NCBI RefSeq assembly: GCF_002443155.1
Contig: NZ_CP023667.1
Location: forward strand, 3,596,001-3,660,000
DNA length: 64,000 nucleotides
Direction of reading: 5' to 3'
From: Alcaligenes faecalis
Lineage (GTDB): Bacteria > Pseudomonadota > Gammaproteobacteria > Burkholderiales > Burkholderiaceae_B
Below the pieces are notes generated by a model. It was given only the letters and a program-made list of their open reading frames with translations. It was not told the DNA's origin and did not search any database. The stretch's first letter is position 1, and each line of letters begins with the position of its first letter. A program made the translations under genes and the position numbers. Positions 24,884 to 37,456 of the stretch are shown in pieces.

Positions 24884-26093
24884 TCCGGCGTTCACACCGG
24901 CTGCCGACGTGCCTCGAGCCAAGATTCACCGCAGCGTCTGGGCGCTGGGTTTTGTGTCCATGTTCATGGATATTTCTTCGGAGCTGATCCACGCCCTGCT
25001 GCCCATTTACATGGTTACCGTCCTGGGTACATCGGTACTGGCCGTCGGCTTTATCGAAGGTATTGCCGAAGCCACCGCCTCCATCATGAAAGTGTTTTCC
25101 GGAGCGGTCAGCGATCGTTTTGGAAAGCGCAAACTGCTGGCAGTCATTGGCTATGGCCTGGCAGCCCTGACCAAACCCATTTTCCCGCTGGCGAACTCGC
25201 TGGACTGGCTGGTTGGTGCCCGCTTTGTAGACCGTATCGGCAAAGGCATACGCGGTGCGCCACGCGATGCCTTGGTCGCAGATGTGACCCCGCCGGAAAT
25301 GCGAGGTGCCGCCTACGGCTTGCGTCAGACTCTGGATACCATTGGTGCTTTTGTTGGCCCCTTGCTGGCTATCGGCCTGATGTGGTGGACCGCCAACAAC
25401 TACCAGCTGATCTTCTGGATCGCCGTGCTGCCCGCTTTTATAGCCATCGCCATCCTGGTGTTCTTTGTGCGCGAGCCCAAACTGCCCGCCAACACCCGCC
25501 CCCGCAAATTGCCTCTGAATCGGGAAGACCTCGGCCGCTTGGGTTCCCGCTACTGGTGGGTTGTCGCTATCGGTCTGGCCTTTACCCTGGCCCGTTTCAG
25601 CGAAGCCTTCCTGATCCTGCGTGGTGAAGCCAGCGGTTTGCCGCCCATGTGGGCTCCTGCGGTCCTGGTCGTCATGGGCGTGGCCTTTTCTTTATCTGCC
25701 TATCCTGCAGGTGTGCTGTCGGATCGCATGCGCAAGACCGATCTGCTCTTGATCGGCGTAGCTCTTCTCATTGCAGCCGATCTGGTGCTGGCCTTCGTTC
25801 CTGGTCTGCTTGGCCTGGGCCTGGGGGTTGCCCTGTGGGGCCTGCACATGGGCTTTACTCAAGGTCTGTTCAACGTCCTGATTGCCGGCAACGCCCCCGC
25901 CGAACTGCGTGGCACTGCCTTTGGCATGTTCCATTTGCTGACCGGCGTCGCCCTGCTGCTGGCCAGCGTCATCGCTGGTGTGCTCTGGGATACCTTAGGC
26001 TTTCAAGGCACCTTTGCCGCTGGCGCGATCTTTGCGGTTTTGGCTGGTGCAGGGTTGATTACCTTGCGACGTTCCGCTCAAGGAGCGTTCTGA
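24867..26093 (+). CDS. MFS transporter coupled to the ChrB-N gene
   Basis: 408 residues from ATG 24867, inside the end of the ChrB-N gene; the phase stays open further upstream, but the protein family begins near this Met. Twelve hydrophobic segments. GAVSDRFGKRK is the loop 2-3 motif, and RIGKGIRGAPRDALVADVTPPEMRGAAYG is a long conserved loop seen in a widespread bacterial MFS group. Substrate unknown. The pairing with a ChrB-N protein is the only functional hint. A strong terminator follows immediately. Confidence 0.82.
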   Translation: MKKTANPAFTPAADVPRAKIHRSVWALGFVSMFMDISSELIHALLPIYMVTVLGTSVLAVGFIEGIAEATASIMKVFSGAVSDRFGKRKLLAVIGYGLAALTKPIFPLANSLDWLVGARFVDRIGKGIRGAPRDALVADVTPPEMRGAAYGLRQTLDTIGAFVGPLLAIGLMWWTANNYQLIFWIAVLPAFIAIAILVFFVREPKLPANTRPRKLPLNREDLGRLGSRYWWVVAIGLAFTLARFSEAFLILRGEASGLPPMWAPAVLVVMGVAFSLSAYPAGVLSDRMRKTDLLLIGVALLIAADLVLAFVPGLLGLGLGVALWGLHMGFTQGLFNVLIAGNAPAELRGTAFGMFHLLTGVALLLASVIAGVLWDTLGFQGTFAAGAIFAVLAGAGLITLRRSAQGAF

Positions 26094-26096
26094 ATA

Positions 26097-26125
26097 AAAA
26101 AGGCCGACTTCATGTCGGCCTTTTT
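26097..26125. terminator. Bidirectional rho-independent terminator
   Basis: AAAAAGGCCGAC (26097-26108) pairs with GTCGGCCTTTTT (26114-26125) around a 5-base loop, followed by more T. It ends the MFS gene on the plus strand and the convergent RidA operon on the minus strand. Confidence 0.9.
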
Positions 26126-26133
26126 TCATTTCA

Positions 26134-26526
26134 TCATTCCGCGACGGCAGCGATGCACTCAATTTCCAGCAGGAACAAGGGGTTCCCCATATCCGCAGCA
26201 ATCGTGGTGCGGGCCGGGTATTCGCCGTCCTTGAAGTAAGTGCGATAGATCTCGTTCATGCGAGCAAAGTCACCAGCGTTCTTCAGAATCACATTGGCTT
26301 TGACGATATGGTCCAGGCTGGAACCGGCCTCTTCCAGCAGGGCTTTCACATTGGCCATGACCTGATGCATCTGGGCGTCGAAGTCGTTTTCAGCAATCTG
26401 GCGATCGTCAAAAAAGCCTGGCTGGCCCGACACAAACACAAAGCCATTGGATCGCACAGCAGGCGACAAAGGGGCACGAGGGGGAGTCACTTTGTCGGAC
26501 CGGATAATTTCTTTGATCATGTTCAT
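26134..26526 (-). CDS. RidA/YjgF family enamine/imine deaminase
   Basis: 130 residues, normal size. The fold signature is visible: VFVSGQPGF near residue 32, then MANVKALLEEAGSSLDHIVKANVIL, YPARTTIAAD with the conserved Arg, and IECIAAV at the end. RidA proteins hydrolyse reactive 2-aminoacrylate-type enamines, and homologues in catabolic operons act on pathway-specific imines. It is the last gene after GntR, FAH and Bug genes; 51 bases separate it from the Bug gene. Confidence 0.85.
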   Translation of the reverse strand: MNMIKEIIRSDKVTPPRAPLSPAVRSNGFVFVSGQPGFFDDRQIAENDFDAQMHQVMANVKALLEEAGSSLDHIVKANVILKNAGDFARMNEIYRTYFKDGEYPARTTIAADMGNPLFLLEIECIAAVAE

Positions 26527-26577
26527 CTCCTGGTTAGTAGCTTGAGCTCTCTGGGCTCTTTCGTATTCGTTAAAGGT

Positions 26578-27552
26578 TTACTGCACGCTGGCGCCGGAGG
26601 CTTTTACCACTGTGGCGGCCATTTCCATTTCAGACTTCAGATACTCGGCAAACTCGGCCGAGGTCGTACCCGCCGGTTCCAGACCTTGAGCCAACAAGCG
26701 CTCGCGGATTTCAGGCAGGTTCACAATGCGGACAAATTCAGCACTCAGTTTCTCCACAATCGGTGCTGGCGTACCGGAAGGCACAATCACGCCATACCAG
26801 GAGTTGGAGTTCATATTGTCCACGCCTGCTTCTTTGAAGGTAGGCACGTCCGGGATGGATTCCAGACGAGCGTCATTCGCCAGTGCAATCGCACGCAGCT
26901 TGCCGGATTTCACGTGGGGCAAAACATCGGGCGTATTGGCAAACATCATGTCCACATGACCGCCCAGCAAATCGTTCAACGCCGGGGCCTGACCTTTGTA
27001 CGGAATATGCAGCACATCAATCTTGGCTTCTGACTTCAAACGTTCGATGGCGATATGCGGTGACGTACCTGCACCAAAGGACGCAAAGGACAGCTCACCC
27101 GGTTTGGATTTCGCCGTAGCAATGACATCCGCCAGACTCTTGACCGGCACATCCGGGTTCGCTACCAGCAAGTGCGGCGTGTAGGCCACCCAGCTAACCG
27201 GCGTAAAGTCCTTCACCGTGTCGTAACGCAGGTTGTCGTACAGGCTGGGATTAATGGCAAAACTGTTTGCCACCATCCCCAGGGTGTAGCCATCCGGCGC
27301 GGCACGGGCCACGATTTCAGTACCAATCACCGTACCGGCACCGGGTTTGTTGTCGATGATGACGGGCTGCTTGAAATCATCCGACATTTTCTGCGCCAGA
27401 CTGCGGGTCAGGTTATCCAGTGTGCCGCCCGCCGGGAACGGAACAATGATGGTGATAGGTTTGGTGGGATAGTCCTGTGCCGCCGCAAGCGAAGGCACAG
27501 CCGTTAAAGCGCTTAATGCAGCCACGCCTGACAAAATTAACTTGAAGCGCAT
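26578..27552 (-). CDS. Bug/TctC-type periplasmic solute-binding protein
   Basis: 324 residues from ATG 27552. Signal peptide at 1-26 (MRFKLILSGVAALSALTAVP...AAAQ), then the family opening YPTKPITIIVPFPAGG and the mid-protein GTSPHIAIERL and IPYKGQAPALNDLLGGHVDMM. Bug proteins of betaproteobacteria bind carboxylates and are often without linked membrane partners, as here, where no TctA/TctB gene is next to it. It lies 11 bases after the FAH gene. Confidence 0.9.
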   Translation of the reverse strand: MRFKLILSGVAALSALTAVPSLAAAQDYPTKPITIIVPFPAGGTLDNLTRSLAQKMSDDFKQPVIIDNKPGAGTVIGTEIVARAAPDGYTLGMVANSFAINPSLYDNLRYDTVKDFTPVSWVAYTPHLLVANPDVPVKSLADVIATAKSKPGELSFASFGAGTSPHIAIERLKSEAKIDVLHIPYKGQAPALNDLLGGHVDMMFANTPDVLPHVKSGKLRAIALANDARLESIPDVPTFKEAGVDNMNSNSWYGVIVPSGTPAPIVEKLSAEFVRIVNLPEIRERLLAQGLEPAGTTSAEFAEYLKSEMEMAATVVKASGASVQ

Positions 27553-27563
27553 AGTCGTCAACC

Positions 27564-28481
27564 TTACTCAATAGTAGTGACCAGCTCGCCAATAGCGGGG
27601 ATGCGAGCTTTGATGACATCGCCTGGTTCCAAAGAGCGCGGAGGTTGCATGGCAAAACCCACCCCGGAAGGTGTACCTGTCGCAATAATGTCTCCCGGCT
27701 CCAAGGTCATGCCCGCCGACAACTGGGCGATGATGTTGGGCACATCGAACAACATGTCCGACGTATTGGCCGATTGGCGCAGTTCGCCATTCACTTCCAA
27801 TTCAAGATCCAGCGCGTTGGGATCTGCGATGGACGTTTTCAGTGCCACTACCGGCCCAATCGGGCAGGTGCCGTCCAAAGACTTGCCCTTGAACCACTGG
27901 CCATGCAGTGCTTGCAGGTCGCGCGCCGTAATATCGTTGATCACCGTGTAGCCAAAGACGTAATCCAGCGCGTCTTCAACCGGAATGTCCCGGCCTTCCT
28001 TGCCGATCACAATGCCCAGCTCCACTTCGTAATCCAGCATTTTGGTGTGGGCCGCATGGCGGCTGACCAGGGCCTGATGGCCCACCACCGTAGTGGGCGG
28101 TTTGCTGAAAAACTCCAGTGCTTTGGGGAAATCATCCGCCGCGCGACCACGTGCCAGATTGCCTTCCACGATGTGGGCACGGTAATTGCGTCCCACACAG
28201 AAAATGTTTTTAGCCGGGTTCGGCACAGGAGCCAGAAAACACAGATCCTCAGCGGCATGGACGGGAGCCTTGGCCTGGCTTGCCTGCTCCATCAAAAGTT
28301 GCAGGCTGATCAGGATCTCGTCACCCATAAAAATGGCATCGATGACTTCAGTGGGCGCTTGCCGAGCACTTAAGGGATGCTCGTACATCCCCCAGGCCTG
28401 CGTCAGGTCTACCACCCGATCATCGTCCAGCATTCCGCCCAAATGCGTTTCCCCTGCGGCTACAAAGGTCAGTAACTTCAT
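27564..28481 (-). CDS. Fumarylacetoacetate hydrolase (FAH) family protein
   Basis: 305 residues. The C-terminal FAH domain starts near 90 (NIFCVGRNYRAH) and shows metal ligands in DYEVELGIVIG and DITARDLQ, KSLDGTCPIGP, and the ending GDIIATGTPSGVGF. Members hydrolyse or decarboxylate acylpyruvates, 2-hydroxyhepta-2,4-dienedioate or oxaloacetate. The N-terminal 85 residues fit the small domain of this family. With Bug, RidA and a GntR regulator it makes up a complete small catabolic operon; the substrate is not evident. Confidence 0.87.
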   Translation of the reverse strand: MKLLTFVAAGETHLGGMLDDDRVVDLTQAWGMYEHPLSARQAPTEVIDAIFMGDEILISLQLLMEQASQAKAPVHAAEDLCFLAPVPNPAKNIFCVGRNYRAHIVEGNLARGRAADDFPKALEFFSKPPTTVVGHQALVSRHAAHTKMLDYEVELGIVIGKEGRDIPVEDALDYVFGYTVINDITARDLQALHGQWFKGKSLDGTCPIGPVVALKTSIADPNALDLELEVNGELRQSANTSDMLFDVPNIIAQLSAGMTLEPGDIIATGTPSGVGFAMQPPRSLEPGDVIKARIPAIGELVTTIE

Positions 28482-28495
28482 GACAGCAAACCTCC

Positions 28496-29155
28496 TTATC
28501 GGATGTTGTTGGAACTGTTCAAGGTTTGCGTCAGCAGCCCTTGAACGTGCTCACGCGCCAGGCGATCTGCCAGCGCCGCGTCCCGTTTTTCAATCGCGTC
28601 GATCATGGCCAGATGCTCGGCCAAAGACTCATGTGCACGTTTCAAGCGCTCGATGGTTTTGGTCTTGAGCATGTCGCGGTGCCCAAAGGACTTCCACACC
28701 TTCTCCAGCAAGCTGTTTGCAGCCAGACGCATGATGGCCGCATGAAACTCCACATTGGCTGCCGCATATTCGCTGACACGCTCTTCCACATTGTCTTGAT
28801 TGAAGGGCGCAAACAGAGCGCGCAAGGCATCCACGTCCCGCTGCGAGGCATTCAAAGCAGCTTCACGCGCCGCAAAGGCTTCCAGTTCAATACGCAACTT
28901 CAGCCATTCGATGTAGTCCTGCTTGGTCAAAGGCGAGAGCAAGGCTCCGCGCCGAGGCTCCATGGTCAAAATGCCCTCCTGCCCCAGACGCAGCAGCGCT
29001 TCGCGCACCGGCGTGCGGCTGACATTGAGCATCTTGGCCAGCTCTTCTTCCCGAACCCGCACGGGTTCATCAATATCCTTCACCAGGCCAAGAACGTGAG
29101 CCCGCACCGACTCATACACCCCATCGCTGTGACTTGCTGTTTTGATCGTGGTCAT
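28496..29155 (-). CDS. GntR-family regulator, FCD subgroup, first gene of the FAH operon
   Basis: 219 residues from ATG 29155 (AGGAAAG upstream). Winged helix-turn-helix at about 12-75 (AKMLNVSRTPVREALLRLGQEGILTMEPRRG) and a helical FCD domain with DYIEWLKLRIELEAFAAREA and NVEFHAAIMRLA. It leads the FAH-Bug-RidA operon. A perfect TTGTATACAA palindrome lies 33 bases upstream of the start and is a probable autoregulatory operator. Confidence 0.88.
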   Translation of the reverse strand: MTTIKTASHSDGVYESVRAHVLGLVKDIDEPVRVREEELAKMLNVSRTPVREALLRLGQEGILTMEPRRGALLSPLTKQDYIEWLKLRIELEAFAAREAALNASQRDVDALRALFAPFNQDNVEERVSEYAAANVEFHAAIMRLAANSLLEKVWKSFGHRDMLKTKTIERLKRAHESLAEHLAMIDAIEKRDAALADRLAREHVQGLLTQTLNSSNNIR

Positions 29156-29187
29156 TGCTTTCCTATTTTGCATTCATTTTTTATGGA

Positions 29188-29197
29188 TTGTATACAA
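29188..29197. promoter_or_regulatory. TTGTATACAA palindrome, candidate operator of the FAH-operon GntR
   Basis: A perfect 10-bp palindrome 33 bases before the GntR start. Its GTATAC core equals that of the boxes in the HDO locus, but the flanks differ (TTG...CAA instead of CGG...), consistent with a different FCD-type regulator. Confidence 0.6.
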
Positions 29198-29240
29198 GAA
29201 TGGATGTTGGTACACATTGGTGTTTGTACGAACGAAAAAA

Positions 29241-29270
29241 AACCCTGGCAAGCATCTGCTTGCCAGGGTT
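29241..29270 (-). terminator. Rho-independent terminator of ssb
   Basis: Perfect 14-bp stem (29241-29254 with 29257-29270), 2-base loop, with A-run 29235-29242 as minus-strand U-tract. It lies 32 bases past the ssb stop. Confidence 0.9.
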
Positions 29271-29302
29271 TTGATCTTGAGGCCCGCTAAGAGCTAGAGA
29301 CC

Positions 29303-29815
29303 TCAGAACGGAATATCGTCATCCATATCGGCCAGATTGTCCGACATAGGAGCGTTATTACGTGGGGCCTGTTGTTGCTGCTGTTGCTGAGGCGCTGGGC
29401 GCTGAGCACGTTGCGGAGCTGGTGCACCACCGCCACCGTATTCGCCACCACCCATGCTGCCGCCGCCCATATCACCACCGTCACGGCCACCCAGCATTTG
29501 CATTTGCTCGGCGATGATCTCGGTCGTGAAACGCTCCTGACCATCCTGACCTGTCCATTTACGGGTGCGCAGGCGACCTTCTACGTAAACGGGACGGCCT
29601 TTGCGCAGGTACTCACCCGCGATTTCAGCCAGACGGTTGTAGAACACCACACGGTGCCATTCGGTTTCCTCACGGCGCTCGCCGGAGGTACGGTCTTTCC
29701 ACTGCGAAGTCGTGGCAATGGAAATATTGCAGATGGCCGATCCTTCTGCGCTGTAGCGTACTTCTGGGTCGCGGCCAAGATTGCCCACCAGAATGACTTT
29801 ATTTACCGATGCCAT
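29303..29815 (-). CDS. ssb: Single-stranded DNA-binding protein
   Basis: 170 residues. The N-terminal OB-fold ([21 protein letters not shown], then [22 protein letters not shown] and [10 protein letters not shown]) ends near 112. A Gly- then Gln/Pro-rich linker (about 113-158) leads to the acidic DDDIPF tip that recruits repair and replication proteins. It coats single-stranded DNA in replication, recombination and repair. In many Burkholderiales ssb lies by uvrA and an MFS gene, as here. No LexA box was seen. Confidence 0.97.
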   Translation of the reverse strand: MASVNKVILVGNLGRDPEVRYSAEGSAICNISIATTSQWKDRTSGERREETEWHRVVFYNRLAEIAGEYLRKGRPVYVEGRLRTRKWTGQDGQERFTTEIIAEQMQMLGGRDGGDMGGGSMGGGEYGGGGAPAPQRAQRPAPQQQQQQQAPRNNAPMSDNLADMDDDIPF

Positions 29816-30075
29816 GAAAAAAATCCTGTAGTCAAAAATTCGATATCAAGCCGTATTATCGTGGATTCGTGCCTTAATTAACACTCCCTCCCCACTCCAG
29901 GGAGGGCAGTTTTATCCATACAAACGATCCCGTTACGGCATCTTGAACGGCGTATATAGCTGAGCACCCGACGGTGTCACCTGTTACGTCCAGCTCTTGA
30001 TTCTTGAGGCCAATCCGGCCACTTTACTTGTTGCTGCCTGCCACGTCTTTGCACAAGCGTAACAGGCAACGCCTT

Positions 30076-31287
30076 TTAATATTTGTCTTTGAAACCGCGT
30101 GCTGTCAGCAACCAGAGCAAAGCCAAGGCTGCGCCGGTCCACAAGACCCATTGAGTGAGCCCTCGCCCTGCCAGGATGCCGCCGATCAGGCCGCCGGCAA
30201 ATACGCCCAGGGACTGGGAGGTGTTGTAAAAACCCAGCGCCAACCCTTTGTATTCTGGTGGTGCCACACGCGACACCAAAGAAGGCTGCAAGGCTTCCAG
30301 CACATTAAAGCCGATGAAGAAAAAGGTCAGCGCAGCCACCATGGGAACCAGCGAATCGCGCGCCCATGGCATCACGGCCAGCACCACAATCAGCAGCAAC
30401 ACAGACAGTTCCAGCGCATGCTTGTGACGCTTGCGGGTCTCTGTCCAGAACACCGCTGGCACCATCAGCACAAAGGAAACCAGGATAACGGGCAGGTACA
30501 CCTTCCACAAATCCTGAGTGCCGTAGCCACCCAAGGTAGCCAGAATGCCCGGCACCACAATGAACAGAGACATCAAGATAAAGTGCAGACAGAACACGCC
30601 AAAGTTCAAGCGCAGCAAGTCCATATGGCGCAGAACCTGTCCGGCGGTGACCTGCACAATCGACGCAGGAGCTTTAGGTGCGCTGGGCACCACAAAAGCG
30701 GCAATCAACAAGCAGACAAAGCCCAGCAAGCTGATGGCCCAGAACAGTCCCGACAAACCAAATTGCCCCACCAGCACTGGCGAGAGCACCAGCGATACAG
30801 CAAAAGACAGCCCAATCGAGCCACCCACCATGGCCATGGCACGTGTGCGCACTTCGGGACGGGTGGAGTCGGCAACCCAGGCGGAAATTGCCGCTGAAAC
30901 TGCCCCCAGACCTTGAATACAGCGGCCTACCGTCACCCAGTCAATACTCTGGGCCAGTGCGGAGATCACCCCACCGATCACGAACAAGGCCATGCCGATG
31001 ACGATAATCGGCCTGCGTCCAAAACGGTCCGATGCCATCCCCAAGGGAATCTGCAAGACAGCCTGCGTCAGACCATAGGCACCCAATGCCAGACCCACAC
31101 GGGCGGCGTCGTTACCGCCGGGCAGGGAATGGGCTGCAACCGCAAAGACCGGGGTCAGCAAAAACAGACCCAGCATTCGACAGGCAAACAACAGGGCAAG
31201 CAGGATGCTGGCCTTGCGCTCTTGCTGAGTCAGACTCAGGCGCGCTGGGCGCGATCCGGCCGTATTCATGGTTTGGTGTGTACTCAT
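30076..31287 (-). CDS. MFS transporter
   Basis: 403 residues with 12 predicted membrane segments after a polar N-terminus of about 25. GMASDRFGRRPIIVIGM is the loop 2-3 signature, and GRCIQGLGAVSAAISAWVAD belongs to the fourth and fifth helices of DHA1-type efflux proteins. It is divergent from uvrA and precedes ssb on the same strand (260-bp gap). Substrate unknown; its conserved position between ssb and uvrA suggests old linkage rather than a shared role. Confidence 0.85.
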   Translation of the reverse strand: MSTHQTMNTAGSRPARLSLTQQERKASILLALLFACRMLGLFLLTPVFAVAAHSLPGGNDAARVGLALGAYGLTQAVLQIPLGMASDRFGRRPIIVIGMALFVIGGVISALAQSIDWVTVGRCIQGLGAVSAAISAWVADSTRPEVRTRAMAMVGGSIGLSFAVSLVLSPVLVGQFGLSGLFWAISLLGFVCLLIAAFVVPSAPKAPASIVQVTAGQVLRHMDLLRLNFGVFCLHFILMSLFIVVPGILATLGGYGTQDLWKVYLPVILVSFVLMVPAVFWTETRKRHKHALELSVLLLIVVLAVMPWARDSLVPMVAALTFFFIGFNVLEALQPSLVSRVAPPEYKGLALGFYNTSQSLGVFAGGLIGGILAGRGLTQWVLWTGAALALLWLLTARGFKDKY

Positions 31288-31398
31288 TTAATACTCTGTC
31301 ACAACTGGGCTAGCAGAGAGCCCGGATACCCGTTCACATAAATTCTGACGCAACGCGCTATAGTAGCAAGTTGCCTTTTGACAAGCCTAAATAAAGCG

Positions 31399-34362
<2,964 letters not shown>

Positions 34363-34512
34363 AGACTGTCTCTCTTAAAAGGCCACTCTGTTCAGGCCCC
34401 AAACACCAAAAAATACGGTTTTTTGGCGCTTTATCAATGAAGAAGAGCTCCTGAATAGCACACGGCTACTGGCAGATAGCAGATCGCGGGACTTAGCCAC
34501 AGGCTGCAAAAC

Positions 34513-35637
34513 CTACATCTTGAAGATAGCGTCGTGCTCGCGAATAGCGTGGCGGTCCGTCATGCCAGCGATGTAATCAGCAATGGCACGGGCCTGAGCA
34601 ATCGGGTCTTCACGGCGATGCTCCGCCGCCAACAAACGAGGATCATCCAGAAAAGCGTGGAACAGTTCACGCACAATATTCTGCGCCTTGCTCATCATGC
34701 GCACCACCCTGTAGTGGCGATACAGATTCGCGTGCAAGAAGCGTTTGAGCTCATCAGCCTGCGCCCGCATCTCTGGCGAAAATCCGGCCAAACGAGGCAG
34801 ATGGCGAATCGCATCCACGCTGTCAGGCCTATGCTCTTCCAGCTTGGCACGCGTGGTTTCCGTTAAATCCACCACTAGCGTGTTGATCATGCCGCGGATA
34901 ATCTCCGCCACCAAACGTTGACCGCTCAAGCCCGGATATTGGGCCTGTACATGCTCGTAATGACTGTTGAACAGGCGCAGTTCCAGCAATTGTTCCAAGC
35001 GGATCAGACCGGAGCGCAAACCGTCATCAATATCGTGATTGTTGTAAGCAATTTCATCGGCCAGATTGGCCATTTGTGCTTCCAGCGATGGCTGGGTGCG
35101 ATCTATAAAGCGCTGGCCCACCTCGCCCAATTCACGCGCATGCTTAAGGGAACAGTGCTTCAAAATCCCCTCGCGGGTTTCAAAACACAGATTCAGGCCA
35201 TTGAAGGCGGCATAGCGCTCTTCCAGCTCGTCCACAATTCGAAGACTTTGCAGATTATGCTCAAAGCCCCCCGCCTCGGGGCGCAGGCTTTGCATGCAGC
35301 TGTTCAGGGTGTCCTGACCTGCGTGACCAAATGGGGTGTGGCCCAAATCATGGGCCAGGGAGATGGCTTCGATAAGATCTTCGTGCAGGCCAAGATTGCG
35401 GGCAATGGCCCGCGCCAGCTGAGCCACTTCCAGACTATGCGTCAATCGTGTTCGAAATAAATCACCTTCGTGGTTAATGAAAACCTGGGTCTTGTATTCC
35501 AGCAAACGAAAGGCATTGCAGTGAATAATCCGGTCGCGGTCCCGCTGAAAGGCGTTACGGCCTTGGGGCGCTGCCTCTGCATAACGCCGACCGCGGGACT
35601 GTTCAGGGTGACAGGCATAAGCGGCAAGCATTTGCAT
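34513..35637 (-). CDS. dgt: Deoxyguanosinetriphosphate triphosphohydrolase-like protein
   Basis: 374 residues from ATG 35637 (AGGAGT at good spacing). HD-domain metal ligands are in [10 protein letters not shown] and [13 protein letters not shown], and the third Asp/His site is in [14 protein letters not shown]. The opening [28 protein letters not shown] is typical of the shorter bacterial dGTPase group. It converts dGTP or other dNTPs to nucleoside and triphosphate. It follows aroB by 5 bases and is likely co-transcribed with aroK-aroB. Confidence 0.92.
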   Translation of the reverse strand: MQMLAAYACHPEQSRGRRYAEAAPQGRNAFQRDRDRIIHCNAFRLLEYKTQVFINHEGDLFRTRLTHSLEVAQLARAIARNLGLHEDLIEAISLAHDLGHTPFGHAGQDTLNSCMQSLRPEAGGFEHNLQSLRIVDELEERYAAFNGLNLCFETREGILKHCSLKHARELGEVGQRFIDRTQPSLEAQMANLADEIAYNNHDIDDGLRSGLIRLEQLLELRLFNSHYEHVQAQYPGLSGQRLVAEIIRGMINTLVVDLTETTRAKLEEHRPDSVDAIRHLPRLAGFSPEMRAQADELKRFLHANLYRHYRVVRMMSKAQNIVRELFHAFLDDPRLLAAEHRREDPIAQARAIADYIAGMTDRHAIREHDAIFKM

Positions 35638-35642
35638 AGGTT

Positions 35643-36731
35643 TTACTCCTGTTCCACCGTTGTAAAGCGGGCCAATGCCTGGCGCACCACATCAGGCGCG
35701 ACCGCCTGCACCTTGGCATGACCTAATTTATCCAGCAGCACAAAGCGCAGCTGGCCACCTTCATTTTTCTTGTCCACCTGCATCAACTCCAGCCAGCGAC
35801 CCGCAGGCCATTGTGGTGGTGTGATCGGGCATCCGCTGGCTTGCACCAGGGCTTTGATACGAGCCACATCCTGAGCCGGCAAGCCACAAACCAGGGCGGA
35901 TAGCTCGGCAGCCATGATCATGCCGCAGCCCACGGCCTCGCCATGCAGCCATTGACCGTAGCCCATGCCGGACTCGATCGCGTGGCCAAAAGTGTGACCA
36001 AAATTCAAAATAGCGCGCAAGCCAGATTCGCGTTCATCCTGGGAAACGACTTCAGCCTTGACCTCGCAGGAGCGGCGAATCGCATAGACGATTTGCTCTT
36101 GTGCCAACGTGCGCATGGGATCAATCTGCTCTTCACACCAGTTGAAGAAATCCAGATCGTAAATCATGCCGTATTTGATGACTTCAGCCAGACCGGCGGA
36201 AATCTCTCGCGCAGGCAAAGTCCTGAGTACGTCCGTGTCCACTTCCACGGCGATAGGCTGGTAGAACGCGCCCACCATATTCTTGCCCAACGGGTGGTTG
36301 ATAGCCGTCTTGCCGCCTACTGAGGAGTCCACCTGCGCCAGCAAAGTCGTCGGCACTTGCACAAAACGCACCCCACGCATGAAGCAGGCTGCGGCAAAAC
36401 CGGCCATATCGCCAATAACGCCACCGCCCAAAGCCACGATCAGGGCCTTGCGATCCAGGTGACCACCCAGCAGCGCATCAAAAATCAGGTTCAGGGATCC
36501 CCAGTTCTTGTAGGCTTCACCATCAGGCAGCTCGATCACATGGACAGGCTTGCCCGTTGCGGCCAGGGCCTCCTTCACAGGCGCCAGGTACAAGGCCGCC
36601 ACCGTAGGATTGGTGACGATGGCAATGGCAGACGTATCGGCTGGTACCGTGTCTGCAAGCTGCGCCAGACGCCCGGCGGCGATGTGGATGGGATAAGCGC
36701 CACCCTGGGCGTCAACATGCACTACAGACAT
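35643..36731 (-). CDS. aroB: 3-dehydroquinate synthase
   Basis: 362 residues. NAD-binding [20 protein letters not shown] and the metal ligands in HGEAVGCGM plus [11 protein letters not shown] are present. It makes 3-dehydroquinate from DAHP, second step of the shikimate pathway, in the cytoplasm. The start codon directly follows the aroK stop (36731/36732), so the two pathway genes are translationally coupled. Confidence 0.97.
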   Translation of the reverse strand: MSVVHVDAQGGAYPIHIAAGRLAQLADTVPADTSAIAIVTNPTVAALYLAPVKEALAATGKPVHVIELPDGEAYKNWGSLNLIFDALLGGHLDRKALIVALGGGVIGDMAGFAAACFMRGVRFVQVPTTLLAQVDSSVGGKTAINHPLGKNMVGAFYQPIAVEVDTDVLRTLPAREISAGLAEVIKYGMIYDLDFFNWCEEQIDPMRTLAQEQIVYAIRRSCEVKAEVVSQDERESGLRAILNFGHTFGHAIESGMGYGQWLHGEAVGCGMIMAAELSALVCGLPAQDVARIKALVQASGCPITPPQWPAGRWLELMQVDKKNEGGQLRFVLLDKLGHAKVQAVAPDVVRQALARFTTVEQE

Positions 36732-37337
36732 TTAGCAACCTCGTTCTTTCAACAGGGACAATAAGTGGCGCACCGCATGATGGACTGGCGCCGAGCCAGT
36801 TTCAAAGCGGACATCTGCCACTTCTTCATAGAGGGGTTCGCGCGCTTGCAGCAGTTCCTGGATGCGGGCGCGTGGGTCCGCTGTTTGCAGCAGCGGCCGG
36901 TTACGGTCTCGGGCCACACGGCGGTACAGCTCGTCTACGGTGGCGCACAAGTACACTACGATACCGCGATCTTTGATGATCTGGCGATTGGCCTCGGACA
37001 AAATGGCCCCGCCTCCCGTTGCCAGCACAATTCCGGTCTGGCGCGAACAAATATCGAGCACCGCAGATTCACGTTTGCGGAACCCTTGCTCGCCTTCGAA
37101 CTCAAAGATAGTGGACACTCGCACGCCGCTACGGGCTTCCAGCTCGTGGTCCAGGTCCATAAACTCGCGCTTGAGTTCCCGCGCCAATTGACGACCAATG
37201 GTCGTTTTACCGGCACCCATCATGCCCACCAAAATAATGGGACGTGGGCCAGTTTGTTGTAAATGGAGCAGCTCGGCGTCTGATAAGGGATCAGGATGTT
37301 CTACAGGCATCAGCTCGGCGGGTAAAGAGTGGTTCAT
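36732..37337 (-). CDS. aroK: Shikimate kinase
   Basis: 201 residues. P-loop GMMGAGKTTIG at 38-48, shikimate-binding DLDHELE and FEGEQGFRKRE, GGGAILSE and the LID RDRNRPLL. It phosphorylates shikimate at the 3-hydroxyl. The N-terminal 30 residues before the P-loop are longer than the minimal enzyme, so a later start is possible, but the next Met (M10) changes little. It is first of aroK-aroB-dgt. It is divergent from mrcA, with 119 bp between them; the pilMNOPQ genes that occupy this site in many relatives are absent. Confidence 0.96.
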   Translation of the reverse strand: MNHSLPAELMPVEHPDPLSDAELLHLQQTGPRPIILVGMMGAGKTTIGRQLARELKREFMDLDHELEARSGVRVSTIFEFEGEQGFRKRESAVLDICSRQTGIVLATGGGAILSEANRQIIKDRGIVVYLCATVDELYRRVARDRNRPLLQTADPRARIQELLQAREPLYEEVADVRFETGSAPVHHAVRHLLSLLKERGC

Positions 37338-37456
37338 TTGTGTATTATCCCATTAGCCTTCCCTAAGCACAGTCCGCTTGCTTAGTATTATTTTGTTACA
37401 TTGATACTTGGTTTGAGGCCCAGTCCTGCTGCGTTTGGACTTTAAAATCAGCCCTA

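Noticed and set aside
29816..31398. LexA (SOS) box near ssb or uvrA
   Set aside because: Looked for CTGT-N8-ACAG in both upstream regions and saw none.
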